The translations under genes were made by a program, and so were the position numbers. A stretch of 47,507 bases of DNA from a virus. Location of the stretch: IMG/VR virus record IMGVR_UViG_3300031754_000007, positions 1 through 47,507 of that record; one strand, written 5' to 3'. The notes under the pieces were generated by a model that was given only the letters and a program-made list of their open reading frames with translations, ran no database searches and had not been told where the DNA came from. This document shows positions 22,494-29,949 of the stretch, piece by piece (position 1 is the first letter of the stretch; each line of letters starts with the position of its first letter).

Positions 22494-23342
22494 TCAACCC
22501 TTAAAATCAGGACGCAGCACCATTCCGTAACTATTTACTCCGCGCGGAATCTGCGCGTCAGCCCTAAGAACTAAACGGTTGTATCTGAAAGAACTGTAAT
22601 CGACGTGATGTTGCCAGCGATTGAACTTCCATGTGATCCTCGACACGTCAGGATGCTTTTCGCACAATTCCTTCGCCATTCGATAACGCCCATCTGCCTC
22701 TAAGCCTTCGCCTGTTTTGAGATAGTGCGGGGTCATCCCACCCTTGACTGTCATTGTCGTGCTTTTTAAGGCGAGAAACGCGAGAAACAGGACTGTACAC
22801 CACCCATCTTTCAGAACTCGCAGACAAAGATCAGTGTCGTCATTATAAAAACCCTCATTCCTGTACGGTATGTCAGTTAGAATCAGCATGTTGCTGTAAA
22901 CCCTCCGGTTCTTGTAGAAAGGGGGTAATTTGTCCTTACACTTCACAAAGAAATCATAGTGACAGCCAGCAATTGCGATGTTTTCGTAGCGTTCTACGAA
23001 ATCCTCGATAACTCGAAGGAAGGTCCCGCTGCTTACCTTGACTTTGGCGTTGCGATTGAGACGAAGAAAACCCTCGATATTGTCGTCGAATGTCCAGAAT
23101 CGCCTAACTCCAGATGCTTTCGCATGATCCCAGATCCAATTTCGAGTCGGCACTAGCCCTTTATCAGAGTGAGGGAGTGTAAGCACATAATCTTTTCTGA
23201 GGCCGCATGCAAGGTATTTGTCTACTTCCTGAGGCTCAATGACAGCCTTGTACTGGACGCCTATCTTGTCAAATGCCTTCATCGTCAGGCGGCTTTCATA
23301 CCGGCCCTTAGTCGGGATATAGATCGGATAACGGCAGTTCAT
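22494..23342 (-). CDS. TET-associated-type glycosyltransferase (TAGT-like, 282 aa)
   Basis: The sequence is a close fit to TAGT enzymes: YPIYIPTKGRYESRLT at the N-terminus (GT-A fold nucleotide-binding strand), VPTRNWIWDHAKASGV, FWTFDDNIEGFLRLNRN with the metal-binding DD (residues 86-87), YNDDTDLCLRVLKDGWC (166-182) with a candidate catalytic acid, and RWQHHVDYSSF near the end. In phages these enzymes sugar hydroxymethylated pyrimidines made by TET/JBP dioxygenases. No such dioxygenase is visible here. I use ATG 23342 (GGAG three bases upstream); GTG 23351 is the alternative. A TAGT-partner-like protein is encoded just before. Confidence 0.85.
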   Translation of the reverse strand: MNCRYPIYIPTKGRYESRLTMKAFDKIGVQYKAVIEPQEVDKYLACGLRKDYVLTLPHSDKGLVPTRNWIWDHAKASGVRRFWTFDDNIEGFLRLNRNAKVKVSSGTFLRVIEDFVERYENIAIAGCHYDFFVKCKDKLPPFYKNRRVYSNMLILTDIPYRNEGFYNDDTDLCLRVLKDGWCTVLFLAFLALKSTTMTVKGGMTPHYLKTGEGLEADGRYRMAKELCEKHPDVSRITWKFNRWQHHVDYSSFRYNRLVLRADAQIPRGVNSYGMVLRPDFKG

Positions 23343-23646
23343 TCTCTCCACCTTCAGCTAATATTTCGTCTTCCTCGCTCGCGCTGTCGATCCATTGCTT
23401 TTCTGCGAACATCCCAACGCCTCTAGCTCTCGCATCGCTTTCAGGGAACCAAATCCAGCGCTGATTGAGCATCACCTTTTGCCCGATCACTTTCTGAAAT
23501 TCCTTAACATCTTCAGGCGTAGAAAAATGAACTAAAAGAGTTCGATACGGCTTGAGGTTCTCGGATTTATATTCTGGCATGCCCTGCCAGTGCTCATCCC
23601 ACCACTCGCCTTTCTCGAATAACAGCGGTTGTTCTTCAGCAGCCAC
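23308..23646 (-). CDS. Small partner protein of the TAGT glycosyltransferase (112 aa)
   Basis: The core reads WWDEHWQGMPEYKSENLKPY, then TLLVHFSTPEDVKEFQKVIG and RWIWFPE, a short family I associate with phage loci carrying TAGT genes (from memory). The protein is acidic and has a C-terminal acidic tail. GTG at 23646 follows AGGAG by six bases, and its end overlaps the glycosyltransferase by 35 bases. It may bind the modified base or the enzyme. Function unproven. Confidence 0.7.
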   Translation of the reverse strand: MAAEEQPLLFEKGEWWDEHWQGMPEYKSENLKPYRTLLVHFSTPEDVKEFQKVIGQKVMLNQRWIWFPESDARARGVGMFAEKQWIDSASEEDEILAEGGENELPLSDLYPD

Positions 23647-23724
23647 TTCAAGCTCCTAATTTCTCTCTTTAACAGGCAACCCAGAACGCCCCGGAGTCCA
23701 TTTGCGCCCCAGATTCCCTGCGTC

Positions 23725-23925
23725 TTACACTCGCGATTCCTTGGCTGATTCCTTTTTGACCCGTTCCCGATCCCGCTGTATTATCCCGTAGGCTGACTTC
23801 CATTGCGCCGGGCTAGCGTTGTGGGTTGATTCATGGTCTGCGAAGTTCTCCAGCAGCGTCCGGTCGCCTGAGGCCCGGATTACCGCCTGGCAGACTATGC
23901 AGGTTCGCGTGGTCGGAATCTTCAT
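23725..23925 (-). CDS. Small C2H2 zinc-finger-like protein (66 aa)
   Basis: TCIVCQAVIRASGDRTLLE followed by NFADHESTH gives a CxxC and an HxxxH spaced as in a classical C2H2 finger, with a basic C-terminal helix (RDRERVKKESAKE). It overlaps the ERF gene by four bases. It may bind DNA or RNA. The 78 bases downstream (23647-23724) hold no gene. Confidence 0.65.
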   Translation of the reverse strand: MKIPTTRTCIVCQAVIRASGDRTLLENFADHESTHNASPAQWKSAYGIIQRDRERVKKESAKESRV

Positions 23926-24788
23926 TCAATCCCCTTAACCCACTCAAATACCCCCTCTAGCTGAGATTGCGTGAGTTCTGTCATGCTGCTTACTTTGTAG
24001 CTTTCATACGCGCAGCGCTTCACGTCCTCTTCTGGAATGCCCTTGGCTTTTGCCGCAGCAAACAGGGCTGCAAAGCGTTTCTGGCCGTTTGCCTTGTCTA
24101 CGGATGTCTTGAGTGCTTCTGTGAGGTCCTGGGGCACTGGAACAGGCTTGTGGGCCCATTTAATAACGTCTTGAAACTGGCCACGCATGACTTCTTCAAC
24201 CTGCTTCAGCCCTAGAGTTGCAAGATGGGCCTCAACTTGGTAGTCAGTCTTGCCCGTTCGCTTAATGGCATCCCAAATCCCCTTAACTTGGGTTGGGGTG
24301 ATGCGCCTCTGCTCTTCCGTGCGCTCATCAAACTGCTTTGCCGTCTCCTTTGGTTCCATTCGGCCGGTAGCAGCGTTACCATCGTCGTCCTCGCCGGCAA
24401 CATTCAGGAAGGCTTGAGCGGCATAGCGGCGCGCATAAGTGACTGCACTCCCTACACCTTGGGCTGTGGCTTCTTTCAATGGCATTTCCAGTTCACTGCG
24501 AAACCATTCGCCCGAGGAATGCACCAACATTGACGTCAAACAAAGGCTCTTGCCGGTAACGTTTCCCGGTGATTGAATAAGGGCTAACCCGTTTGCAGAA
24601 AGTCCATCGCCTGTGGCAGAGATGACCGTAGCAAGGTCGGCATACCGACTCTTAAAGAAGGGATTGGCTGCATCTTTCGTAACGGCCTCAAATTGCGCAT
24701 GAGCTTTCGCTAAAGCTGCCGCGATAGCGCCGATAGTGGGCGAGTGAGTAAGGTTAACGTTTCTAATAACTTGGACTTCTTCCTCCAC
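23922..24788 (-). CDS. erf: ERF-family single-strand annealing recombinase (288 aa)
   Basis: Residues about 15-140 are a typical ERF domain: AALAKAHAQFEAVTKDAANP, FFKSRYADLATVISAT, GSAVTYARRYAAQAFLNVAG and EDDDGN. ERF proteins anneal single-stranded DNA to support phage recombination and circularisation. The second half (KQVEEVMRGQFQDVIKWAH and GVFEWVKG) is a helical extension. It starts with GTG at 24788 after GAGG. No partner exonuclease of the lambda type is present; VRR-NUC may serve. Confidence 0.85.
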   Translation of the reverse strand: MEEEVQVIRNVNLTHSPTIGAIAAALAKAHAQFEAVTKDAANPFFKSRYADLATVISATGDGLSANGLALIQSPGNVTGKSLCLTSMLVHSSGEWFRSELEMPLKEATAQGVGSAVTYARRYAAQAFLNVAGEDDDGNAATGRMEPKETAKQFDERTEEQRRITPTQVKGIWDAIKRTGKTDYQVEAHLATLGLKQVEEVMRGQFQDVIKWAHKPVPVPQDLTEALKTSVDKANGQKRFAALFAAAKAKGIPEEDVKRCAYESYKVSSMTELTQSQLEGVFEWVKGIE

Positions 24789-24972
24789 GATTGCGCCTCT
24801 TTCTCCAACATGATCTTTACCGCCAGATTCTTGCTCAGTACTTCCACGTTCCCGCGATAGCGAACTAGGGTCATTTTTGAAAGGCCCGTGCGGGCCGGAT
24901 TGGTTACCGACCGCCTATTCAACCCTTCGGTAGGGAGTGCACTCCCGCAGGTCCGCGCGACCCCGCCGCACG
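24789..24972 (-). promoter_or_regulatory. ERF leader with two GC palindromes
   Basis: No convincing gene lies here. A perfect palindrome GGGAGTGCACTCCC sits at 24933-24946, and GGCCCGTGCGGGCC at 24883-24896. In RNA the first can fold or, alternatively, CCCU(24934-side) can pair with AGGG in CCCUACCGAAGGG. The second hairpin (stem GGCCC-GGGCC) is followed by UUUC. The set resembles an attenuator or two operator sites upstream of the annealing gene. Confidence 0.35.
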
Positions 24973-25053
24973 TCAGCTCCACATCCAACCTATTCCGCAC
25001 AAAACCGCAATCAGAACTCCGGCAATGATGTAGTCGTACCAGGTCCACTTCAT
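24973..25053 (-). CDS. Very small membrane protein (26 aa)
   Basis: MKWTWYDYIIAGVLIAVLCG followed by IGWMWS is one membrane span with aromatic ends. The ATG overlaps the upstream stop (ATGA), so translation would be coupled. It is the last gene before the ERF leader. Confidence 0.5.
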   Translation of the reverse strand: MKWTWYDYIIAGVLIAVLCGIGWMWS

Positions 25054-25199
25054 AAGCCCTTCTGTTCCAGTTCGCGGTCAAGTTCGTCGGCCCATTTCTC
25101 CCACTCCGTTTGCGGCCGTTTGGAATCTAGCTTGACGAAAATCAGGCAAGCCACGATGAAACCAACACAGCCGCCCATTGCCAAGTAAACGGCTGTCAT
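25050..25199 (-). CDS. Small membrane protein (49 aa)
   Basis: The first 21 residues (MTAVYLAMGGCVGFIVACLI) are a membrane span, followed by a charged helix (EWEKWADELDRELEQKG). It is linked to both neighbours by ATGA overlaps. Membrane anchor plus short cytoplasmic helix may hold an early protein to the membrane. Confidence 0.55.
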   Translation of the reverse strand: MTAVYLAMGGCVGFIVACLIFVKLDSKRPQTEWEKWADELDRELEQKGL

Positions 25200-25522
25200 G
25201 CGGCCTTCTCGCGCTTGGTAATTGCGGCAATCTTAAATCTCAACCAGCTATTGACTCTCTTCCAGCGCTCTTTCGCTGTAGCGGAGGGAGGTACGGAATC
25301 ATTAACCGCCGCTACTTCGTCTATGAGAGAAGAGTGGAGGGCGATCTTTGGGTTGTCCTCCCAGAACGCCCCAATAGCGCAGTGATTGCCGTAGCCATCA
25401 TGCAATCTCCCGTAGATAAGCCCTTTCCTCTTTTTTAGCGACTCGCGTATCAGAAACAGAGCTGTATCGTCAGGCATTGCTGGATTATTGCTGTCTTTAA
25501 CTTCTCGCCTAAGTTTGCTCAC
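25196..25522 (-). CDS. Hypothetical protein (108 aa)
   Basis: The product contains LIYGRLHDGYGNHCAIGAFW and RWKRVNSWLRFKIAAITKRE and is a soluble alpha/beta protein with one cysteine. I recall similar phage proteins without a known function. It lies in the early operon between small membrane genes. Confidence 0.6.
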   Translation of the reverse strand: MSKLRREVKDSNNPAMPDDTALFLIRESLKKRKGLIYGRLHDGYGNHCAIGAFWEDNPKIALHSSLIDEVAAVNDSVPPSATAKERWKRVNSWLRFKIAAITKREKAA

Positions 25523-25524
25523 GA

Positions 25525-25755
25525 TTACCCTCCATTCAGCACTGTGTTGACTGCGGTTTCTGCGTCGGTTAGCGGCTCGTCTGGCGTAGATGACTCCGGC
25601 AGATAGCCCAATTCTTCAAGCAATTGGGCCGACGCAAGTAGCCGACCGAGTGGCCTAGCCGTGTTTGAATATCGCTCCGAAACCGTTGCGCCACTCATCC
25701 AGGCCTTATCCAGTTCGTAGATTTGCTTTATCAATCGCTTTTCAGCAGTCGTCAT
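25525..25755 (-). CDS. Hypothetical helical protein (76 aa)
   Basis: A helical protein (MTTAEKRLIKQIYELDKAWM, LGRLLASAQLLEELGY) with an acidic C-terminus. GGAG lies before the ATG by seven bases. It overlaps the end of the 49-residue gene by 14 bases. Confidence 0.6.
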   Translation of the reverse strand: MTTAEKRLIKQIYELDKAWMSGATVSERYSNTARPLGRLLASAQLLEELGYLPESSTPDEPLTDAETAVNTVLNGG

Positions 25756-25891
25756 AGGATTTCTCCGTTAAACTTCGGATATAGGAATCGTGCATCCGCG
25801 CAAAGTCCCGCTCCCGCGTCCTCTCCGCAAACTGCTCTAGCAGTTCCTTGCACATTTCACTGCCCGGCGGGATCACGTGTTCGCTGCTCAT
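25742..25891 (-). CDS. Small charged protein (49 aa)
   Basis: The frame runs [20 protein letters not shown] and FAERTRERDFARMHDSYIRS with a charged tail. Its ATG overlaps the stop of the Cys-rich gene (ATGA). No motif is recognised. Confidence 0.55.
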   Translation of the reverse strand: MSSEHVIPPGSEMCKELLEQFAERTRERDFARMHDSYIRSLTEKSYDDC

Positions 25892-26616
25892 GCGACACCA
25901 GCCAATCTTTTCATGTCCTCAAGCGCAGCTTCGTTGTCGTCAAAGAATCGACAGGGGTTGATCTTGAAGCTTGGATCGCTGGCGTCGTAAATCTTCATCG
26001 CCGCGAGAAGCGTATCGAACCTAGATTCCAGCCTCTCGCCCTTGGCTCCCGCGAGTGTTACAACCCATCCCGCTCGGCAATGAGTGTTTTGGCAGGTGTG
26101 CCACGAGTTCATTTTTAGAGCTTTGGGCTGTGACGCAGCCGCATAAACCGCCTTGTGAATGTCCGGGATTACTGGGACAATGATTGGCTCAACCGTGCTT
26201 CCCACAGGAGATGCGCCCTCTAAATCGGAGCAATCGGTGCAACGGGAGCAATCGGAGCAAACGGAGCAACCGGAGCAATCGGTGCAACCGGAGCAACCGG
26301 GGCAACCGGAGCAATCGGAGCAATCGGAGCAACGGAAGCAAACGGAGCAACCGGAGCAATCGGAGCAACGGGAGCAATCGGAGCAACGGGAGCAACGGGA
26401 GCAACCGGAGCAACCGGAGCAATCGGAGCAATCGGTGCAACGGGAGCAACCGGAGCAACCGGGGCAACCGGAGCAATCGAAGCAACCGGAGCAACGGGAG
26501 CAATCGGAGCAACGGGAGCAATCGACTAGACTATCTAGCGCCCTTTTCGCGGCTTCCTCGCTACCCCAGTATTCAACAGAACATCTGTTACCATTCGCAT
26601 CTTCAATCCAGTTCAT
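25888..26616 (-). CDS. Cys-Ser-X tripeptide repeat protein (242 aa)
   Basis: Residues 33-131 are 33 consecutive tripeptides with Cys at every first position, usually Ser second (rarely Phe, Pro or Thr) and Asp, Gly, Arg or Val third. N-terminal residues 1-32 ([20 protein letters not shown]) form a cap. The C-terminal part includes [20 protein letters not shown] and [18 protein letters not shown] recall this tail in phage proteins following pentapeptide repeats, so the repeat may substitute for a beta-helix. Regular thiols could bind metal or crosslink. It has no signal peptide. It overlaps the RHH gene by four bases and is among the first genes transcribed. Confidence 0.75.
   Translation of the reverse strand: MNWIEDANGNRCSVEYWGSEEAAKRALDSLVDCSRCSDCSRCSGCFDCSGCPGCSGCSRCTDCSDCSGCSGCSRCSRCSDCSRCSDCSGCSVCFRCSDCSDCSGCPGCSGCTDCSGCSVCSDCSRCTDCSDLEGASPVGSTVEPIIVPVIPDIHKAVYAAASQPKALKMNSWHTCQNTHCRAGWVVTLAGAKGERLESRFDTLLAAMKIYDASDPSFKINPCRFFDDNEAALEDMKRLAGVA
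26224..26520 (-). repeat. 33-unit 9-base coding tandem repeat
   Basis: The unit on the coding strand is TGC TCC nnT. Variation is concentrated in the first two bases of the last codon (GAT, CGT, GGT, GTT), with a few changes of the middle codon (TTC, CCC, ACC). All three minus frames and two plus frames stay open through it, producing long false frames rich in Leu, Asn-Arg-Ser or Glu-Gln-Ser. Confidence 0.9.
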
Positions 26617-26783
26617 TCCGTTGCCTTCCTTCCATTGCGCCCAGCTAGCGCTTCAAGAAGCAGCTCGCGAATCATGCCGCTCAATGGGCGATGTTCATGT
26701 GCTGCCAGTCTAGCAATTGCTTTAAGCTCATCAGTCCTTAGCCGGACACATGCGTATTCTTTGAGTTTGGTTTGTTGTGCCAT
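26613..26783 (-). CDS. Ribbon-helix-helix regulator (56 aa)
   Basis: From the ATG at 26783 the protein is MAQQTKLKEYACVRLRTDEL followed by KAIARLAAHEHRPLSGMIRE and a basic tail: a short beta strand and two helices with the CopG/Arc RHH layout. It is the first gene after the early promoter and probably represses it, though no operator is confirmed. There is no Shine-Dalgarno sequence, and the predicted transcription start lies at the ATG, so it is likely translated from a leaderless mRNA. In-frame codons upstream belong to the promoter. Confidence 0.75.
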   Translation of the reverse strand: MAQQTKLKEYACVRLRTDELKAIARLAAHEHRPLSGMIRELLLEALAGRNGRKATE

Positions 26784-26790
26784 GCGATAA

Positions 26791-26819
26791 GGTATAGAAT
26801 AGTTGCGAAGGTATGTCAA
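26791..26819 (-). promoter_or_regulatory. Early leftward sigma-70-type promoter
   Basis: On the minus strand a perfect -35 TTGACA (26814-26819) is followed after 17 bases by TATACC (26791-26796). The expected start, seven bases downstream, falls at 26783-26784, the ATG of the RHH gene. It would transcribe the whole early operon and perhaps, through weak terminators, the rest of the genome. Confidence 0.75.
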
Positions 26820-26834
26820 GATAAATCTGCTGTG

Positions 26835-26876
26835 CAAAACAAAAAGCCGCGAATCCCTAAAAAAGGACGCGCGGCT
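26835..26876 (-). terminator. Rho-independent terminator of the late operon
   Basis: AGCCGCG (26870-26876, transcribed strand) pairs with CGCGGCT (26845-26851), with a nested TCC/GGA stem, and is followed by TTTTTGTTTT. It lies 28 bases after the stop of the last late gene and 16 bases before the early -35 box, separating late from early transcription. Confidence 0.85.
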
Positions 26877-26903
26877 CATGCCCATACTATCCTGCCTGGG
26901 ATT

Positions 26904-29207
26904 CTACTGCGTTCTACAGTTCCCCGCAAAGCTTCCCGACATCGGACTCCACGCCTTACCCGCTACCTGAGCGAAACTCCCTGAACCATTCTTGCAGCAG
27001 ACTTTCTTGTTCGTGGCTACCAGCGTTCCACAGAAATTGTTGTTGAAGTTGAACGCGAAGATGGGAGCGGGAGCAGAAGTCGGCCCAGTTGCGCTGTAGC
27101 AGGAAGCGCGATTGAACGTTAGTGCTGATGCCGCCGTACCATCAGCCGTTGAGCCGTCCGGCGTTCCGCCCATGACGTTGAAATAGCATTGCGCTGCTGG
27201 ATTAGGATTTACATGTCCTGCCCATGCGGTTGTGTCGCACGTCCCTCCACCAGTGCACTGCGAAGTTTTTGTGCAACGTGACCCGGCGTATGTCCCCGCC
27301 GAGCATTTCCCCTCGGTTCCCCCGGTCACATCCGAGCCAATAGGAGGCCACGGCGTATTGCCGAAGTACCCCGGCTCAGATGTTAGATAGAACGAATTTG
27401 GAAGAGTATGGCTGGCTGGAATTGCGTTGCCGTATGGAATTGTCCCCGTGCAGGAATCAGAAACCGCGCTTTGGGTCGTATAACTCCCGTTAACAGTAGC
27501 GGTAGTTGAATTAGCGGAGGCTAGAATCACCGAGGCTCCGCCATTGTTAAATTGTGAGTGGGTGCAACCGCTGAAGGTTACAGATTGTCCAGCTGCCCAG
27601 TTGTTTGCAACGGTGTAGGTAGCCACCGTTGTGGTTGCGGCTACTTGAGTGACGCTCGATGTTGGAACTGGGACTTCGCTGTTGTTGAATTGAGCCGAAC
27701 CATTCACCACGTCCCAGTTGCCCCAACGGAACAGGGTGGACTGTGTTACTGGATCACTGGGAACGGGCGCGGACCCGTACCCTAGCGCGTAGATTGCCGT
27801 ATCTGAACCTGAATACGTGTTGTGATATCCGGGCTGACCCAAGATGCTTCCGATGAGGTTGTAATACCGCTGATAAGAATAAAGCTTTACCGGATTAGTC
27901 TCGCTCGTGTTCCCGTTTTGCCAGCCGGTATAAAAATCTCGGAATTCTGTAGCAAGGTGACTCGTGGAATGGATGATGTCGGCTTTCAATCCGATATCAT
28001 CGTTGCCCTCGCGTAGCTCCATTCCGTTGTCGCCTTCGTGTGAGTAGTCAGACGCCTGCATGAATGTTGGGGATGTCGTGTAGTGATCGAAAGCGGCGTA
28101 GTTATACCCGGAAACCGTGCCCACGGCGGCGTCCATTAAAAAGCAACTGGTACGGCGCTGACAGATGTTGCTTTCAATCAAATCGTTGGATGTGCCGAAA
28201 TCCTCGATGCCGTAATTCAGCGACGAGGCCGCATCACCGACGCTGCCGAAAATGTAGTTTTGGAGAAACGTAATATGGGCAGCTTGATAGGCTAGAAAAC
28301 TCGTTCGAGGCGATGGCGCAATGATTGAGCGTACGCCTTTTACCCAAGAGTCATAGGCAAAGATGACCGTGACATTAGTCGTGGCGGTGGAGTTGGTACC
28401 GTCAATTGAAACATCCTCTATCCCGTCGCCATGCACAAGGCTTGTGGTTCCACCCCACCATGCGCTTGGGCTCTGGCCGGAGGTAAAGTTTGGCATGTAA
28501 ACCCCCGGCGAGATGGTGACGTTGTTGCCAGCAATATTTGTCACTTTCGTCATCTGGCGTTCAGAGCGCCCATTACGGCCATTGGAACCGCCCGCACCGC
28601 CTTGCACCGTACACCCAACACCTGCGGACCATTGAGCTAGGCAGGCCCAAATATTTCCGGTGTCGGAGACAGGATCAAGCTGATCTATGTAGATATACAT
28701 ACCAACGGATAGATTCGTCGTCGCACTGAGCGTAATAATGGTTGTCCCTTTCGCGTATCCAGCGGTCCAGTTGACGATGTTGGTTGGCGGGCCGGGACCA
28801 TAATAGCTGAGGTCGTTTCCACCGATGCAGACGGCAGTAGTTTGACCGAGGCAATTGGCGTTCCCAGTGAACACAAGGAATGTGGAATTGGCTCCTTGAC
28901 CGCGCAGTGTGACATTGTTTGTTCCGGTGAAGTCGATTCCCGAACTGAGATTGAAGGTCCCAGCACCAAGACTCACGAACTGGTTAGGCGTACAACTGGA
29001 AATTGCGGTGTTTATCGTTGCCGCCGTTCCCGTATAAGCCGCAATAGTCGAGCCGCACTGCGTAGTTCGATTAGGAATCCCGCCCGAGACTCCGGGGATG
29101 TTAGGAGCAGCACTCCAGTCAATTGCCCGTGAGGGGTCGATGATTCCAGACCAAGCCTGCCCGAAACAGGCAGCGGTTAACAACGCGAAGATGAAGAGAG
29201 ATTTCAT
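26904..29207 (-). CDS. Secreted parallel beta-helix (pectate lyase-like) protein (767 aa)
   Basis: The N-terminus MKSLFIFALLTAACFGQAWS is a Sec signal peptide with likely cleavage after GQ. Residues about 60-370 show beta-helix rungs (NNVTLRGQGANSTFLVF, GIEDVSIDGTNSTA, LIESNICQRRTS) as in pectate lyases and tailspikes. Residues 517-589 hold a beta module shared with three other proteins here. The C-terminal part is cysteine-rich (GKCSAGTYAG, QCTGGGTCDT), suggesting disulfides. It may cut surface polysaccharide. A signal peptide is strange for a tailspike, so export before lysis or host origin should be considered. Confidence 0.75.
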   Translation of the reverse strand: MKSLFIFALLTAACFGQAWSGIIDPSRAIDWSAAPNIPGVSGGIPNRTTQCGSTIAAYTGTAATINTAISSCTPNQFVSLGAGTFNLSSGIDFTGTNNVTLRGQGANSTFLVFTGNANCLGQTTAVCIGGNDLSYYGPGPPTNIVNWTAGYAKGTTIITLSATTNLSVGMYIYIDQLDPVSDTGNIWACLAQWSAGVGCTVQGGAGGSNGRNGRSERQMTKVTNIAGNNVTISPGVYMPNFTSGQSPSAWWGGTTSLVHGDGIEDVSIDGTNSTATTNVTVIFAYDSWVKGVRSIIAPSPRTSFLAYQAAHITFLQNYIFGSVGDAASSLNYGIEDFGTSNDLIESNICQRRTSCFLMDAAVGTVSGYNYAAFDHYTTSPTFMQASDYSHEGDNGMELREGNDDIGLKADIIHSTSHLATEFRDFYTGWQNGNTSETNPVKLYSYQRYYNLIGSILGQPGYHNTYSGSDTAIYALGYGSAPVPSDPVTQSTLFRWGNWDVVNGSAQFNNSEVPVPTSSVTQVAATTTVATYTVANNWAAGQSVTFSGCTHSQFNNGGASVILASANSTTATVNGSYTTQSAVSDSCTGTIPYGNAIPASHTLPNSFYLTSEPGYFGNTPWPPIGSDVTGGTEGKCSAGTYAGSRCTKTSQCTGGGTCDTTAWAGHVNPNPAAQCYFNVMGGTPDGSTADGTAASALTFNRASCYSATGPTSAPAPIFAFNFNNNFCGTLVATNKKVCCKNGSGSFAQVAGKAWSPMSGSFAGNCRTQ

Positions 29208-29208
29208 A

Positions 29209-29949
29209 TCAGTGGTAGAAAAAGATCGCTGACCCCTTTACCGTGAGTGAGCTTGCCTGTGTCACGCTAGGTGCCGAGCCACTAGCCGAGTTCAGCAAAT
29301 AAGCGCTGTTGAAATTATTGGTATCGTAAACCGCCGTATAGCTGCCCGTGATCGCGCTCATCACGTCGCCGCCCGTCCAAATCTGGTACTGCGCGTAATT
29401 CGTGCCTCCGGTGAGAGTGTTAGCCCCTAAAGTGCAGGTAGTGCAAGCTGCATCTGACACTGCGGTGATTGTTCCTATTGAAACCGCGCCGCCGGTGTGG
29501 GATATCTCATAAAAATGCAATGATTGGGCTGTTGGTGCAAAATCCCATGTCCACGTAAAGGTAGTGTCACCGCCGGTCGTTGAAAGAAGGTACGCGCAGT
29601 CGCCGAAAGTGTAGTTTCCTCCCGAATAATTATTGCCCCATGATGCCCCAGAGCAGTGAGTCATGCCTCCGTTGACACTGCTGAAGTTTCGAGGCCCGGA
29701 GCCGTTAAGATATCCCTCTGCTATGAGCAGCAAAGTGCTTCCGGCTGCTGTCGATGTTACAGTAATCGCGCAGCTAACCGTGGCCCCGCAAGTGGTTATA
29801 GTTTGCGCTGGATGAACCGCAGTGAAGCTGCCGACCGCCCCCGACCCTCCAAACGTCGCTCCCCCGCCAATCTTGGCCCCGCCGCCGATTACTTGAGCGA
29901 AGGAGGAAAGGGACAGAGCGAGGACAGCTGCTAGGATTCTTATTTGCAC
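29209..29949 (-). CDS. Secreted beta-rich protein (246 aa)
   Basis: GTG at 29949 follows GGGGG by five bases and opens MQIRILAAVLALSLSSFAQV, a signal peptide ending in FAQ. The mature protein is glycine-rich (IGGGAKIGGGATFGGSGAVG) and then beta-rich with paired cysteines (CGATVSCAI, CTTCTLG), and is similar in style to the 248-residue protein nearby. It overlaps the previous gene by ten bases. Role unknown; perhaps an exported adhesin-like protein. Confidence 0.65.
   Translation of the reverse strand: MQIRILAAVLALSLSSFAQVIGGGAKIGGGATFGGSGAVGSFTAVHPAQTITTCGATVSCAITVTSTAAGSTLLLIAEGYLNGSGPRNFSSVNGGMTHCSGASWGNNYSGGNYTFGDCAYLLSTTGGDTTFTWTWDFAPTAQSLHFYEISHTGGAVSIGTITAVSDAACTTCTLGANTLTGGTNYAQYQIWTGGDVMSAITGSYTAVYDTNNFNSAYLLNSASGSAPSVTQASSLTVKGSAIFFYH

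Noticed and set aside
24710-24874. A frame beginning MTLVRYRG upstream of the ERF gene
   Set aside because: No ribosome site precedes it, and most of it overlaps the ERF gene as a shadow; the leader is better explained as regulatory.
26224-26520. A CRISPR array
   Set aside because: The repeats are contiguous 9-base coding units without spacers.
26159-26713. Plus-strand frames rich in Glu-Gln-Ser or Ser-Asn-Arg, and a minus frame rich in Leu-Leu-Arg, across the repeat
   Set aside because: They are open only because the 9-base unit has no stop in any frame. The minus frame with ordinary flanking domains (25888-26616) is the sensible one.
16000-26900. A lysogeny module
   Set aside because: No integrase, excisionase or attachment site was recognised; one RHH regulator alone does not show lysogeny.
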